This document shows positions 57,094-64,000 of a DNA stretch of 64,000 bases, piece by piece. The DNA lies in the NCBI RefSeq assembly GCF_018362975.1, contig NZ_CP074371.1:7130001-7194000 (forward strand), written 5' to 3'. The stretch is from Nocardia tengchongensis. Its GTDB lineage: Bacteria; Actinomycetota; Actinomycetes; Mycobacteriales; Mycobacteriaceae. The notes below the pieces were generated by a model. It saw only the letters and a program-made list of their open reading frames with translations. It ran no database searches and was not told where the DNA came from. Made by a program: the position numbers and the translations under genes. Each line of letters begins with the position of its first letter. Within the stretch, counting starts at the first letter, position 1.

Positions 57094-57591
57094 TCAGTGG
57101 AAGCGGAGAACCATTGTGACGCTGGTGGTTCCGGCCGGGTTGGCCTTGGCGGAACCCGCCACCTCGACGAATCCGAGCCGTTGATACAGCCGAAGAGCCG
57201 GGTTCTCCTGCCGGACACTCAGACTGACGGCGTCGTACTTCTCGCTAGCGGCGTCTAGCAACGCGGACATCAACGCCGTACCGAGTCCGGTGCCGCGACT
57301 TTCCGGCGCGACACCGATGGCCAGTTCCGGCGTGTCGGCGTCGACGTAGCCGTAGGCCGGGTCTTCGGCGTCGAACAACCGCAGCCATGCGGCGCCCAGC
57401 GGCACACCGTCGAATCCACCGACCACACCGAGATCGCCTGCGGCTCCCCAGCCTTCGACGTAATGCGCGAGCGTGGGCACGTCGCGCAGTTGGTCCGGGG
57501 AGTCCATCCCGTTCTCGTGGGCGTAGGACGCCTCATAGAGCATTGCCCAGAGGAGCTTCTCGTCGTCGGCCTCGGCGGGTCTGATGAACAT
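57094..57591 (-). CDS. GNAT-family N-acetyltransferase
   Basis: A 165-residue acetyltransferase with FIRPAEADDEKLLWAMLYEA at the start, PELAIGVAPESRGTGLGTAL (acetyl-CoA loop R/Q-x2-G-x-G/A as RGTGLG), SVRQENPALRLYQRLGFVEV, and a last strand TTSVTMVLRFH. The start is at ATG 57591; the ceramidase stop lies 4 bp upstream at 57596, so it may be cotranscribed with that gene. The substrate is unknown. Confidence 0.9.
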   Translation of the reverse strand: MFIRPAEADDEKLLWAMLYEASYAHENGMDSPDQLRDVPTLAHYVEGWGAAGDLGVVGGFDGVPLGAAWLRLFDAEDPAYGYVDADTPELAIGVAPESRGTGLGTALMSALLDAASEKYDAVSLSVRQENPALRLYQRLGFVEVAGSAKANPAGTTSVTMVLRFH

Positions 57592-57595
57592 GGAC

Positions 57596-59663
57596 TCAGC
57601 CGATCACGAATTCCGCTGATGTTCCAGTGAATTCATGGTTGGCGCCGCCGGCGTCGCGACTGTCGCCGGTGTAGCTGATGCGGTAGCGGCCCGCGGGGGC
57701 GCTGTCCGGAATCGTCCACTGGATCGTGATGGTGGACGCGGCGTCCTGGCCACCCGGGCGAGCCCAGTGCAGTTCCGTGCACCAGTCGTTGTCGTCGTAG
57801 GCACGCTTCCAGTCGTCGCCGGAGCCCTGCTGGATCTCGAAGTAGGTGCCGTCCAGACGGAAGTTGTTGTTGGGGTGGGCTCCCACGAAGTCCACCGAGA
57901 CAGTCTGCCCCGCAGCGTAGTTGGACTGCGGCTGGGTGAGCACGTCACCGAAGGCGCGGCCAGCGTGCGGCACGTCGGCCGGGACCGGGGCCAGCAAGTT
58001 GGGCTGCAGCCCGAAGGACCAGTCCAGCGGCGCGGGTCCGCGCCCGAGGTCGATGCGCGCGGCCAAAGCCTTTGCGAGCCGGTCGAATTCCTGCATGTGT
58101 GCCGACAGCGTCCAGCGGCCGAACAGGGTTTCGCCGCCCTCGTACTGCTGGGAGGCGTATTCCTCAGGGGTGGTGACATAGCCGCAGTAGCCGTTGGCGT
58201 ACCCCTGCAGGAGCACGTTCTCCAGCGGCACGTTCAGTGCCCGCGCCACCAGTCGCCGAATCCGCAGACCCGACACCACGGTGTACTCCGCCGGCCCCGA
58301 GGCCAGCACCAGGTCGCCGATCCGCATCAGCTGCAACGGCACCACCTGCGGCACCCACGGCCGCGGCGGCAGGATGCCGAGCGGGGCCAGAATCAGCTTG
58401 GCGCCTGCACATCCTGCATCCACTGCTCGACCGGCGAGTTCAGTCCGCCGAGGGCCGCCACCATCGGTTGGCGTCACCTTCCTGCAGGAACGACAGCTGC
58501 GAGTTCCAGTTGTCCTCGGTGCTGGTCGCCATCGCCGCCGCGCCCATCATGGCGGGCGCGGTGCGGGCGGGCTTGCCGTCGGGCGTGTAATCGCCGTCGA
58601 TGGCGGTGTCGGCCAGGTTCACGTAGTGCAGCACGGAGTCCACACCGGTGCTGCTCATGGGCGCTGCGGCATCGAAAGCCTTTCGGCCCGCCTGATATTG
58701 GCGTTCACCGATCATGGCGCAGTTGGTGCGGTTGTCCTCGGTGGGCCCCGAGGGATGCATCTTCTTGATCCACAGGTTCGGCGTCATGTCGCCGGCATTG
58801 GTCTGCGGGAACGCCGCCACGAACGCGGGCGCACCGTCCAGGTGCCGCACCCCCATCTCGTCGTGCTCCCAGCGGTAGCTGGCGTACCCCTTGTTGTCGG
58901 CCGAGATCAGCGTGTTCCGGTCGGTCAGCGAGGTGCCGTGGGTGGCGAACCAGGTGATCGCCCCGACATCCTTGCCGCCCTGCCGGAATCGCAGCACCGT
59001 CAGCATGGGATCGATGGCATCCGGGAACGCCGCCTTGTCCTCGGCCGGATTGTCCTCGAACGCCCCCCGCGACCGGTTGACGCTGGCGTCGTGCAACTCG
59101 CCGCGCCCGAGCATGATCGACCCCGGCCCGAGATTGTCATGCGCCGCGACGATCGCCTTGACGATCCCGTTCACCTCGGCATCAGCCGAGTTCTGCTGAA
59201 ACCCCATGGCCGCAAGCGAATACGCGTACTCCCGCGCGGTACCACCACAAGAGTTGTGATTGTGCGTCGCATTGAGGTTGACGTTCCGCTCGGTGTACAT
59301 CCCCCCGAATCGCTGCTGCAACTGCTGCATCACCACCAGATGCACCGACTGGAACAAACAGGCGTTATCGGTGTTCACGAACACCACCCGATCCCCCGTA
59401 GCCTGATCCACCACCACATAGGCGCGCGCATAACACCGCGACAACAACCCCGAAGTGACCTGATCAGCCTCGGAATACCCCATCATCCCCTGCCCCGCCG
59501 GGGCCCCGGTGATATCCGCGATCCCCACCCCGACGAGATACCCCTGCCCAGCTTCCCGATGCTTGATGGGCTGCGCCCCAACAATATTCGCACCGAACGC
59601 CACGCTGGCCCCCACGCCGCCAACAGCAGCGCCAGCCAACACAGCCCGCCGGGACAGACTCAT
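57596..59663 (-). CDS. Tat-exported neutral ceramidase-like hydrolase, two frameshifts
   Basis: A 689-residue product after repair, of neutral ceramidase type (hydrolyses ceramide to sphingosine and fatty acid). Tat signal MSLSRRAVLAGAAVGGVGAS, then YLVGVGIADITGAPAGQGMM, zinc-site region LNATHNHNSCGG, and TNAGDMTPNLW, the family's NxGDxSPN active-site motif with Thr for Ser. The C-terminal half (SGPAEYTVVSGLRIRRLVA, GYANGYCGYVTTPEEYASQQ, then an Ig-like ending) is in another frame. Two G/C-run deletions at 58466-58467 and 58399-58401 explain this: one C added at each gives a continuous NPMVAALGGLNSPVEQWMQD segment. The start is ATG 59663. Confidence 0.85.
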
Positions 59664-59932
59664 AAGACCCTCACTATCCTTCACCGCGCCGATACGACCC
59701 CAGCCGCTGGACGCCAAAGAGTGAACCTGTTCCATTTCAGGTTGCCCGAAGACTAGTCGGTCACTTGACCAATTTCTAGCCATCCGTCCAGAATCGCCGC
59801 CGCCACCCTATCCGCGCCAAGGCCATCGAAACCCCCGCACACGCCGACACCCCCAGGTCAAACCCACTTCCCCACACCCTGGCAACCCGATGCGTCAGCG
59901 AGCCCCACCAAAGAGTTTCCAGCCTCGAAACG

Positions 59933-60807
59933 TCACCGCGTCTCCCGATCCAGCTCCACCAGCCGCTCCCGAACCAACTCCGGCCGCTCATCGACAATGA
60001 AGTGCCCACACCCCTCCACCAACTCCAGCGTGTAGTCATCCGCCCGAGCAGTCTCCGCCGCGGCCAACGAGTAATGCACCGCCGCATCCCCCTTTCCGAA
60101 CAGCGCCCGCACCGGCACAGTCGCCCGCCGCGTCTCCGGCGCCCGCACCGAAGCCGGGATCTCCTTCAACAAAAACGTCCGATACGTATCCCGAGCCGTC
60201 CGAGCCACCAGAGGATCCCTGAACCGCTCCGCGAAAATCCGGCAGTCTCCCGATCCATCCGATTCCGCCCCGTCGTCCCCGCCTCGAACAGCTTCTCCAA
60301 GAACCGAGTCCGCCGCTGCAACGGCACCCCCACACTCGCCATCAACGGCTGATAAGCCAACAACCGCCAACCCTGCCGAGCCACATCCCCCTTCGGCGCC
60401 CAAGGATGCGCCATGTTCATGACGAGAAACCCCCGAAACCGCTCCGGCTCCCGAAGCACCATCCGATACCCCACAAACCCACCCCAGTCATGCCCGACCA
60501 GCAACACATCCTTGCCGAGCCCCATCACATCCATGAGCGCCAACAGATCCGAAGCCACATCCTCTTTCGCCCACCGATGCGGCGCCGGCCCCGACCACCC
60601 ATACCCGGGCAGATCGGGCGCGATGATCCGCAACCCCTCCGGCGGATTCGCCAGCAGGTCCCGATAGACGTAGTGATGCTGCGGCCACCCATGCAGCGCA
60701 AGCACCGGCCGCCCTTCCCCCGCCTCGGTTACGTGGAACCGCACCCCACGTGCCTCAACGAAACTCCGACGGACGTTCGCAATGACAGGTGGTTGATCAG
60801 CAGCCAT
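59933..60807 (-). CDS. Alpha/beta hydrolase (epoxide hydrolase/haloalkane dehalogenase-like), frameshifted
   Basis: A 291-residue hydrolase after repair. Near the N-terminus: VLALHGWPQHHYVYRDLL (oxyanion HGWP), IIAPDLPGYGWSGPAP, and the nucleophile elbow LLVGHDWGGFVGYRMV, whose Asp rather than Ser points to an epoxide hydrolase or dehalogenase mechanism. The late part has PVRALFGKGDAAVHY and VEGCGHFIVDERPELV with the catalytic His. The two halves meet at 60240-60243, where the minus strand has GCCGG instead of GCCCGG (expected ETARIFAERF). A 269-bp space without genes follows to the ceramidase. Confidence 0.85.
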
Positions 60808-60956
60808 AGTCCACGCTAACCCAGCGGGCAGGCCCAGAGCACGGCCTCTGCCAGCGTATTTGCAGCGATTATCCACATCCGGGCCTTATCCACACCCTTC
60901 GAGAATCCTGAGCTCGACGCCCATCCGTTGACGTGCCTCGCTGCCACCCTCAGCAC

Positions 60957-61796
60957 ATGATCGTAACCAGGGCAGAACTGTCAGCCGCCGGCATTCCCAC
61001 CTCCACCATCGACAACAGATGCCGAAGCGGCACCTACATCCGCCTGCTCCCTGGCGTGTACAGCACAGATACGCCGGACTCCATCGCCCGATGCCGCGCC
61101 ATCACCACGTGGCTCCCCCAAGCCCTGCTCAGCCACCGCACCGCGGCGTGGCTGCAAGGCATGCACCCCACCGAACCCACGCTCTTCGAAGCAACCGTCC
61201 AGAAACCCGTGTACCGCAAAACCCCACCCTGGCTCCAGCTCTATCGCCGCAACCTCCCCGCCGGCTGGGCCACCGAAACCCACGACCTCCCCACCACCCA
61301 CCCCGCCCTCACCCTGCTCGACTGCCTCGCAGTCCTCCCCCGCCCCACCGCGGAAGCCATGATCGACGAGCACCTCGGCCGCACAGTGAGCCCCCACGAC
61401 GCACTCCGCCTGTCCCACTCCAAAATCCCAGGCCGAACCGCCTTCAGCCGCCACCTCCACGAAGCATCAACCCGCGCCGCCTCAGAACCCGAACGCCTCT
61501 TCACCCGAGCCCTGCACCACCGTGGCCTCATCCTGCTCGCGAACCACCCAGTGGGCCAATACATATGCGACTTGGTGGACGAACGCTCCCACACCATCAT
61601 CGAAATCGACGGCCGCGAATTCCATAGCGCTCCAGCAGTCTTCCGCCAAGACCGCCGACGCCAGAACGATCTGCTGCTCGCAGGTTGGCTCGTCCTCCGC
61701 TACGCGGCCTCCGATGTCTACGGCTCCCTCGACAGGTGCGCAGATGAGGCCTCGGTGGTCATCAAGCTTCGCCGCCGCCGATACCGCGGCAGCTGA
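60957..61796 (+). CDS. AbiEi-type antitoxin-like protein with DUF559 nuclease domain
   Basis: A 279-residue protein (ATG 60957; GTG 60933 also possible). The N-terminal winged helix (VTRAELSAAGIPTSTIDNRC, GTYIRLLPGVYS) matches the type IV AbiEi antitoxin domain. From residue ~185 comes the DUF559 fold: GLILLANHPVGQYICDLVDE, HTIIEIDGREFHSAP, FRQDRRRQNDLLLAGWLVLR. Proteins of this form are abundant in actinobacteria, and no AbiEii toxin is next to it, so a true toxin-antitoxin role is unlikely. A related C-terminal fragment lies at 2-385. Confidence 0.85.
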   Translation: MIVTRAELSAAGIPTSTIDNRCRSGTYIRLLPGVYSTDTPDSIARCRAITTWLPQALLSHRTAAWLQGMHPTEPTLFEATVQKPVYRKTPPWLQLYRRNLPAGWATETHDLPTTHPALTLLDCLAVLPRPTAEAMIDEHLGRTVSPHDALRLSHSKIPGRTAFSRHLHEASTRAASEPERLFTRALHHRGLILLANHPVGQYICDLVDERSHTIIEIDGREFHSAPAVFRQDRRRQNDLLLAGWLVLRYAASDVYGSLDRCADEASVVIKLRRRRYRGS

Positions 61797-61798
61797 AT

Positions 61799-61873
61799 GG
61801 GCCTATTCGTGCACAATCCGCACCCAAATGGCAATTTCTGCCATCTCCGCCCAAGCCGTGCACGAATAGGCCC
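61799..61873. repeat. Nested inverted repeat (75 bp)
   Basis: GGGCCTATTCGTGCAC (61799-61814) recurs exactly inverted as GTGCACGAATAGGCCC (61858-61873). Inside is a second small stem, ATGGCA-ATTTC-TGCCAT (61828-61844). It overlaps the end of the AbiEi gene region (the stop is at 61794-61796) and precedes the convergent DUF397 stop by 32 bp. It could be a bidirectional terminator with a large loop or a small mobile palindrome. Confidence 0.85.
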
Positions 61874-61904
61874 GTGTAGGGCTGCACAGGGCTCAAGGCC
61901 AAAC

Positions 61905-62111
61905 CTATCCGCGATCGAACCGGCCGCGAGCTATGACGTTAGTGAGGAGGTCCCACTCCTCCGGCGCGAACACCAGGACGGGACCGTCTGCGTCCTTGGA
62001 ATCACGGACCCCGACACGAGCGTCTGCAAGGAAGGCAACCTCGACGCAGTCCGCCTTGTCCCCGCTATAGCTGCTCTTGAACCAGTCCGCCGCGGATAGG
62101 TCGTCAGTCAC
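61905..62111 (-). CDS. DUF397-domain protein (partner of XRE-DUF5753 regulator)
   Basis: A 68-residue protein with the full DUF397 form: WFKSSYSGDKADCVEVAFLA, RVGVRDSKDADGPVLVFAPE then EWDLLTNVI. The GTG start at 62111 overlaps the upstream XRE gene by 8 bp. In Streptomyces, DUF397 proteins such as Scr2 act on their neighbouring Scr1-type XRE regulator, so the two here are probably a regulator/antagonist pair. Confidence 0.9.
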   Translation of the reverse strand: MTDDLSAADWFKSSYSGDKADCVEVAFLADARVGVRDSKDADGPVLVFAPEEWDLLTNVIARGRFDRG

Positions 62112-62988
62112 GCTGAAACTCCTTAGCTACCTGCCGCAGCAGGCCCCGACTGACCGTCTCGTCCAACGCCGCCCGCTGGAGGCTGTCGAGAACCCGATAG
62201 TACCGCCGCACGTCCCCGTCCTTCTCGAGGTACATGCACCCGATGAAGTTCTCCAGATAAACCACCGGCGGCCACACGCGCTCGCCGCGGAAGTCTTCGT
62301 CGAACTCCAGAATCGCGAACTGCCCCACAGGATCTCCAAGCGGCGCGCCCGCGTCGAAAGGAAGCACGCGGACAGAAATGTTGGGCGCCTTCCCAACCTC
62401 CGCGAGCCGCCGCAACTGAGCCGCCATCACCGCTTCCCCACCGACCTTGCACCGCAACGCTGCCTCGTGAAGCACAACATCGAGCACAAGCGGCTGGTAC
62501 TTCCGAAACACCTTGGCCTGCCGCCTCATCCGCAAGTCGACCCGCCTCTGATGGTCCGAAGGCGACTCCTCAGGTTTGACGGCATGAATGAGGGCGCGGG
62601 CGTAATCGGAAGTCTGCAACAGCCCCGGCACCAGTGCCGGCTGATACGTAGTCAGCCTTCGTGCCGCGGTCTCGAGTCCCACATACACGTCGAAGTTCGC
62701 CGGTATCACGCTGTCGTACTCGTGCCACCAACTCTTCTCACCCGCTTGTTGCAACAACCCAACCATGGCATCGGCCGCGTCGCCCTGCATCTCCAGAACC
62801 TCGCAAATCGCCTGCAGGTCCCGAACTTTCAGCCGTGTAGGTATCCCACTTTCCAACCGCTGCAACACCGACGTACTCACGTCCGCAGCCTTCGCCACCC
62901 GGTCCTGCGACATCCCCAACGCGCTCCGGGCCTCCCGCAGATACCGCCCAAGCTGCCTCCTGGGGAGAGTCGAGCCAGTCTCCGACAT
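62104..62988 (-). CDS. XRE-family regulator with DUF5753 domain
   Basis: A 294-residue protein. The helix-turn-helix is at residues ~12-70 (GRYLREARSALGMSQDRVAK, STSVLQRLESG). The remainder is DUF5753, with the usual YVGLETAARRLTTYQPALVP, GLLQTSDYARALIHA and ISVRVLPFDAG. Start ATG 62988. It is divergent from the next gene; the palindrome TTACCC-AGAACA-GGGTAA (63078-63095) is a candidate operator. Relatives include AbaA/BldB-system regulators of Streptomyces development. Confidence 0.93.
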   Translation of the reverse strand: MSETGSTLPRRQLGRYLREARSALGMSQDRVAKAADVSTSVLQRLESGIPTRLKVRDLQAICEVLEMQGDAADAMVGLLQQAGEKSWWHEYDSVIPANFDVYVGLETAARRLTTYQPALVPGLLQTSDYARALIHAVKPEESPSDHQRRVDLRMRRQAKVFRKYQPLVLDVVLHEAALRCKVGGEAVMAAQLRRLAEVGKAPNISVRVLPFDAGAPLGDPVGQFAILEFDEDFRGERVWPPVVYLENFIGCMYLEKDGDVRRYYRVLDSLQRAALDETVSRGLLRQVAKEFQRD

Positions 62989-63077
62989 GACTTCCCCTCA
63001 TCGGCGAGCACCCGAACTGGGTGAAAGGAACCCCCAAACCGACCGCAGTCCAGGGCGTTCGATCGCACCCAACTGAC

Positions 63078-63095
63078 TTACCCAGAACAGGGTAA
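63078..63095. promoter_or_regulatory. Palindromic operator candidate
   Basis: TTACCC-AGAACA-GGGTAA, a perfect 6-bp inverted repeat with a 6-bp spacer, in the 169-bp divergent space between the XRE gene and the small gene at 63158. Confidence 0.55.
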
Positions 63096-63157
63096 CCACT
63101 TCACCTAGCGACTGATGCACTTTCAACATAACCATTACCGCCCCAAGGGAGGCCACC

Positions 63158-63439
63158 ATGTTCGACCAACTGACCATCGGCGCCTGGGTGATCACCACCG
63201 CCGACTGCCCAGTCCGCTTCGTCCCTAATCCCCAAGAGCACCAAGTCACCCTCATCCTCGGAGACACCCACCGAGAGTTCGAAATCTGCCTCGACGCCAA
63301 AACCCTCGCGATGATCCTCCATCTCGGCGGTAAGGCTTTGACCGCAGCGTCGGACACCGGGGTTGTGGCACCTAGCCCAAACCACGACACAAAGGTCCCG
63401 TCATCCGCGACCCTCGATGACCCCACCGTGGCTCTCTGA
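63158..63439 (+). CDS. Small hypothetical protein (93 aa)
   Basis: I do not recognise the family. Starts MFDQLTIGAWVITTADCPVR after AAGGGAGGC. The first ~65 residues alternate strands (HQVTLILGDTHREFEICLD) with a helix, KTLAMILHLGGKALTA, then a polar tail (HDTKVPSSATLDDPTVAL). It is cytoplasmic and probably dimeric. It is divergent from the XRE-DUF5753 regulator, so it is a plausible target of it; small genes in this position opposite XRE-DUF397 are common. Confidence 0.65.
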   Translation: MFDQLTIGAWVITTADCPVRFVPNPQEHQVTLILGDTHREFEICLDAKTLAMILHLGGKALTAASDTGVVAPSPNHDTKVPSSATLDDPTVAL

Positions 63440-63470
63440 CAAGTCGAGAGAACCCGGTAGGCCAACTGAT

Positions 63471-64000
63471 CTATCCCGTAGCAATAGGAAACAAACTGTC
63501 GAGCCAGGCCTTAACGGATCCGACATCGCTCAGACCCTGTCGACGCAATGCTTCTACGACATCCCGGCCACAGACCAAGGCAACTCGACGGTTTTCCGAT
63601 CGCAGCTCGCGGTAGACCTTGGCCGAGAATACAGATAGTGTGATAAACGCTCCGAACTCCCTGTACCTAACGCTTGAAATGAATTGACCAATATCATTGA
63701 TCGGTTTGTCGCCAAAACCTATTTCAGCACCAAGAGCGAACCACACCGACATCTTGTCTGCCGGCGGGCCGATTAGATATTCTCCGCCGAAACGTTGGCG
63801 ATAGCCCTCGTCTCGAATAGATTCTCCAACCCCCGTGCCAGGAGCCAAAAATCGCCAAATATTGAGCGCAAACTCTCTAAAGTCCGACCCAGCCGCAAAA
63901 TGATTCCTCAGAGCTTTTAGGATTTCCATCCCTACAGCGTCTTGCGGTAATTGACTAGCGATCGGCCTGACCTCGTCCGTCGACGGCGCAACTAGAGTAC
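63471..64000 (-). CDS. Mrr-like restriction endonuclease, C-terminal part (5' end outside window)
   Basis: The frame is open to the right edge, so the ATG at 63929 is probably internal. The visible part reads YLIGPPADKMSVWFALGAEI, then FISSVRYREFGAFITLSVF, RVALVCGRDVVEALRRQGL and VKAWLDSLFP. The region around FALGAE corresponds to the Mrr catalytic block FALEAKcY, and SSVRYREFGAFIT to SRIRxRQFGVFVT. The catalytic ExK appears here as GxE. The segment has visibly lower GC than the rest of the window, a sign of transfer. The protein belongs to a restriction or defence locus that continues outside. Confidence 0.7.
   Translation of the reverse strand, partial: TLVAPSTDEVRPIASQLPQDAVGMEILKALRNHFAAGSDFREFALNIWRFLAPGTGVGESIRDEGYRQRFGGEYLIGPPADKMSVWFALGAEIGFGDKPINDIGQFISSVRYREFGAFITLSVFSAKVYRELRSENRRVALVCGRDVVEALRRQGLSDVGSVKAWLDSLFPIATG

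Noticed and set aside
59776..60087. A Trp/Arg-rich minus-strand frame between the hydrolase and the ceramidase
   Set aside because: Extreme composition and overlap with the hydrolase C-terminus in another frame; no motifs.
60957..61796. A type IV toxin-antitoxin pair at the AbiEi-like gene
   Set aside because: No AbiEii nucleotidyltransferase toxin adjoins it; downstream are only a palindrome and an XRE/DUF397 pair.

Overview
The window is GC-rich actinobacterial chromosome, and everything in it fits Nocardia or a very close mycolic-acid-producing relative. The evidence is tandem DUF7373-type lipoproteins, XRE/DUF397 pairs, HupB with a long lysine/alanine tail, a RamB/PrpR-type regulator, FbiD and F420-type PPOX proteins. 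The housekeeping genes follow, from memory, the same order as Mycobacterium tuberculosis Rv2965c to Rv2996c: coaD, rsmD, pyc, recG, DAK2, rpmB, ung, thiL, DUF3515, ddl, gpsA, fbiD, ppk, mutT1, hupB, leuD, leuC, ndgR/ltbR-type regulator, PPOX protein, tRNA-Glu, tRNA-Gln, gltX, FAH hydrolase, MFS transporter, leuB, serA.

Layout. 1-5.0 kb: the end of a DUF559 protein, coaD, a secreted phosphoesterase, an SDR/ECF-sigma pair and rsmD. 5.0-8.4 kb: pyruvate carboxylase, overlapping rsmD. 8.7-22.3 kb is an insertion relative to the mycobacterial order. It holds three paralogous envelope proteins followed by a membrane Ser/Thr kinase and a small lipoprotein, an IclR regulator, a DUF445 membrane protein, a RamB-like regulator, a four-gene roadblock/LC7 cluster with striking tandem palindromes upstream, and a lone DUF397 protein. 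22.3-51.2 kb is the conserved backbone: DNA repair (recG, ung), ribosome (rpmB), thiamine (thiL), cell wall (ddl), glycerophosphate (gpsA), F420 (fbiD), polyphosphate (ppk, mutT1), nucleoid (hupB), leucine and serine synthesis (leuBCD, serA), tRNA charging (gltX and two tRNA genes). It is interrupted by a MarR-controlled FAD monooxygenase.

51.2-64 kb is accessory. It carries a 38-residue peptide gene, a YcgL/RlaP-like nucleotidyltransferase, the remnant of an Ig-like secreted protein, a cold-shock protein, a GHKL ATPase fused to a Shedu-like nuclease domain (probable defence gene), an MBL-fold hydrolase, a Tat-exported ceramidase, an alpha/beta hydrolase, an AbiEi/DUF559 protein, an XRE-DUF5753/DUF397 pair and the end of an Mrr-like restriction protein in lower-GC DNA at the edge.

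A technical point dominates the reading. Eight genes, including pyc, recG and leuB, are broken by nine single-base indels, nearly all in short G or C runs. Each repairs to a full-length family member with one base change per site, so they look like assembly errors rather than gene decay.

The most system-like novelties are the GHKL-Shedu fusion (53754-55798) and the GTPase-less roadblock cluster with its tandem operators (18739-21107). No CRISPR array, rRNA, insertion sequence or origin was seen.
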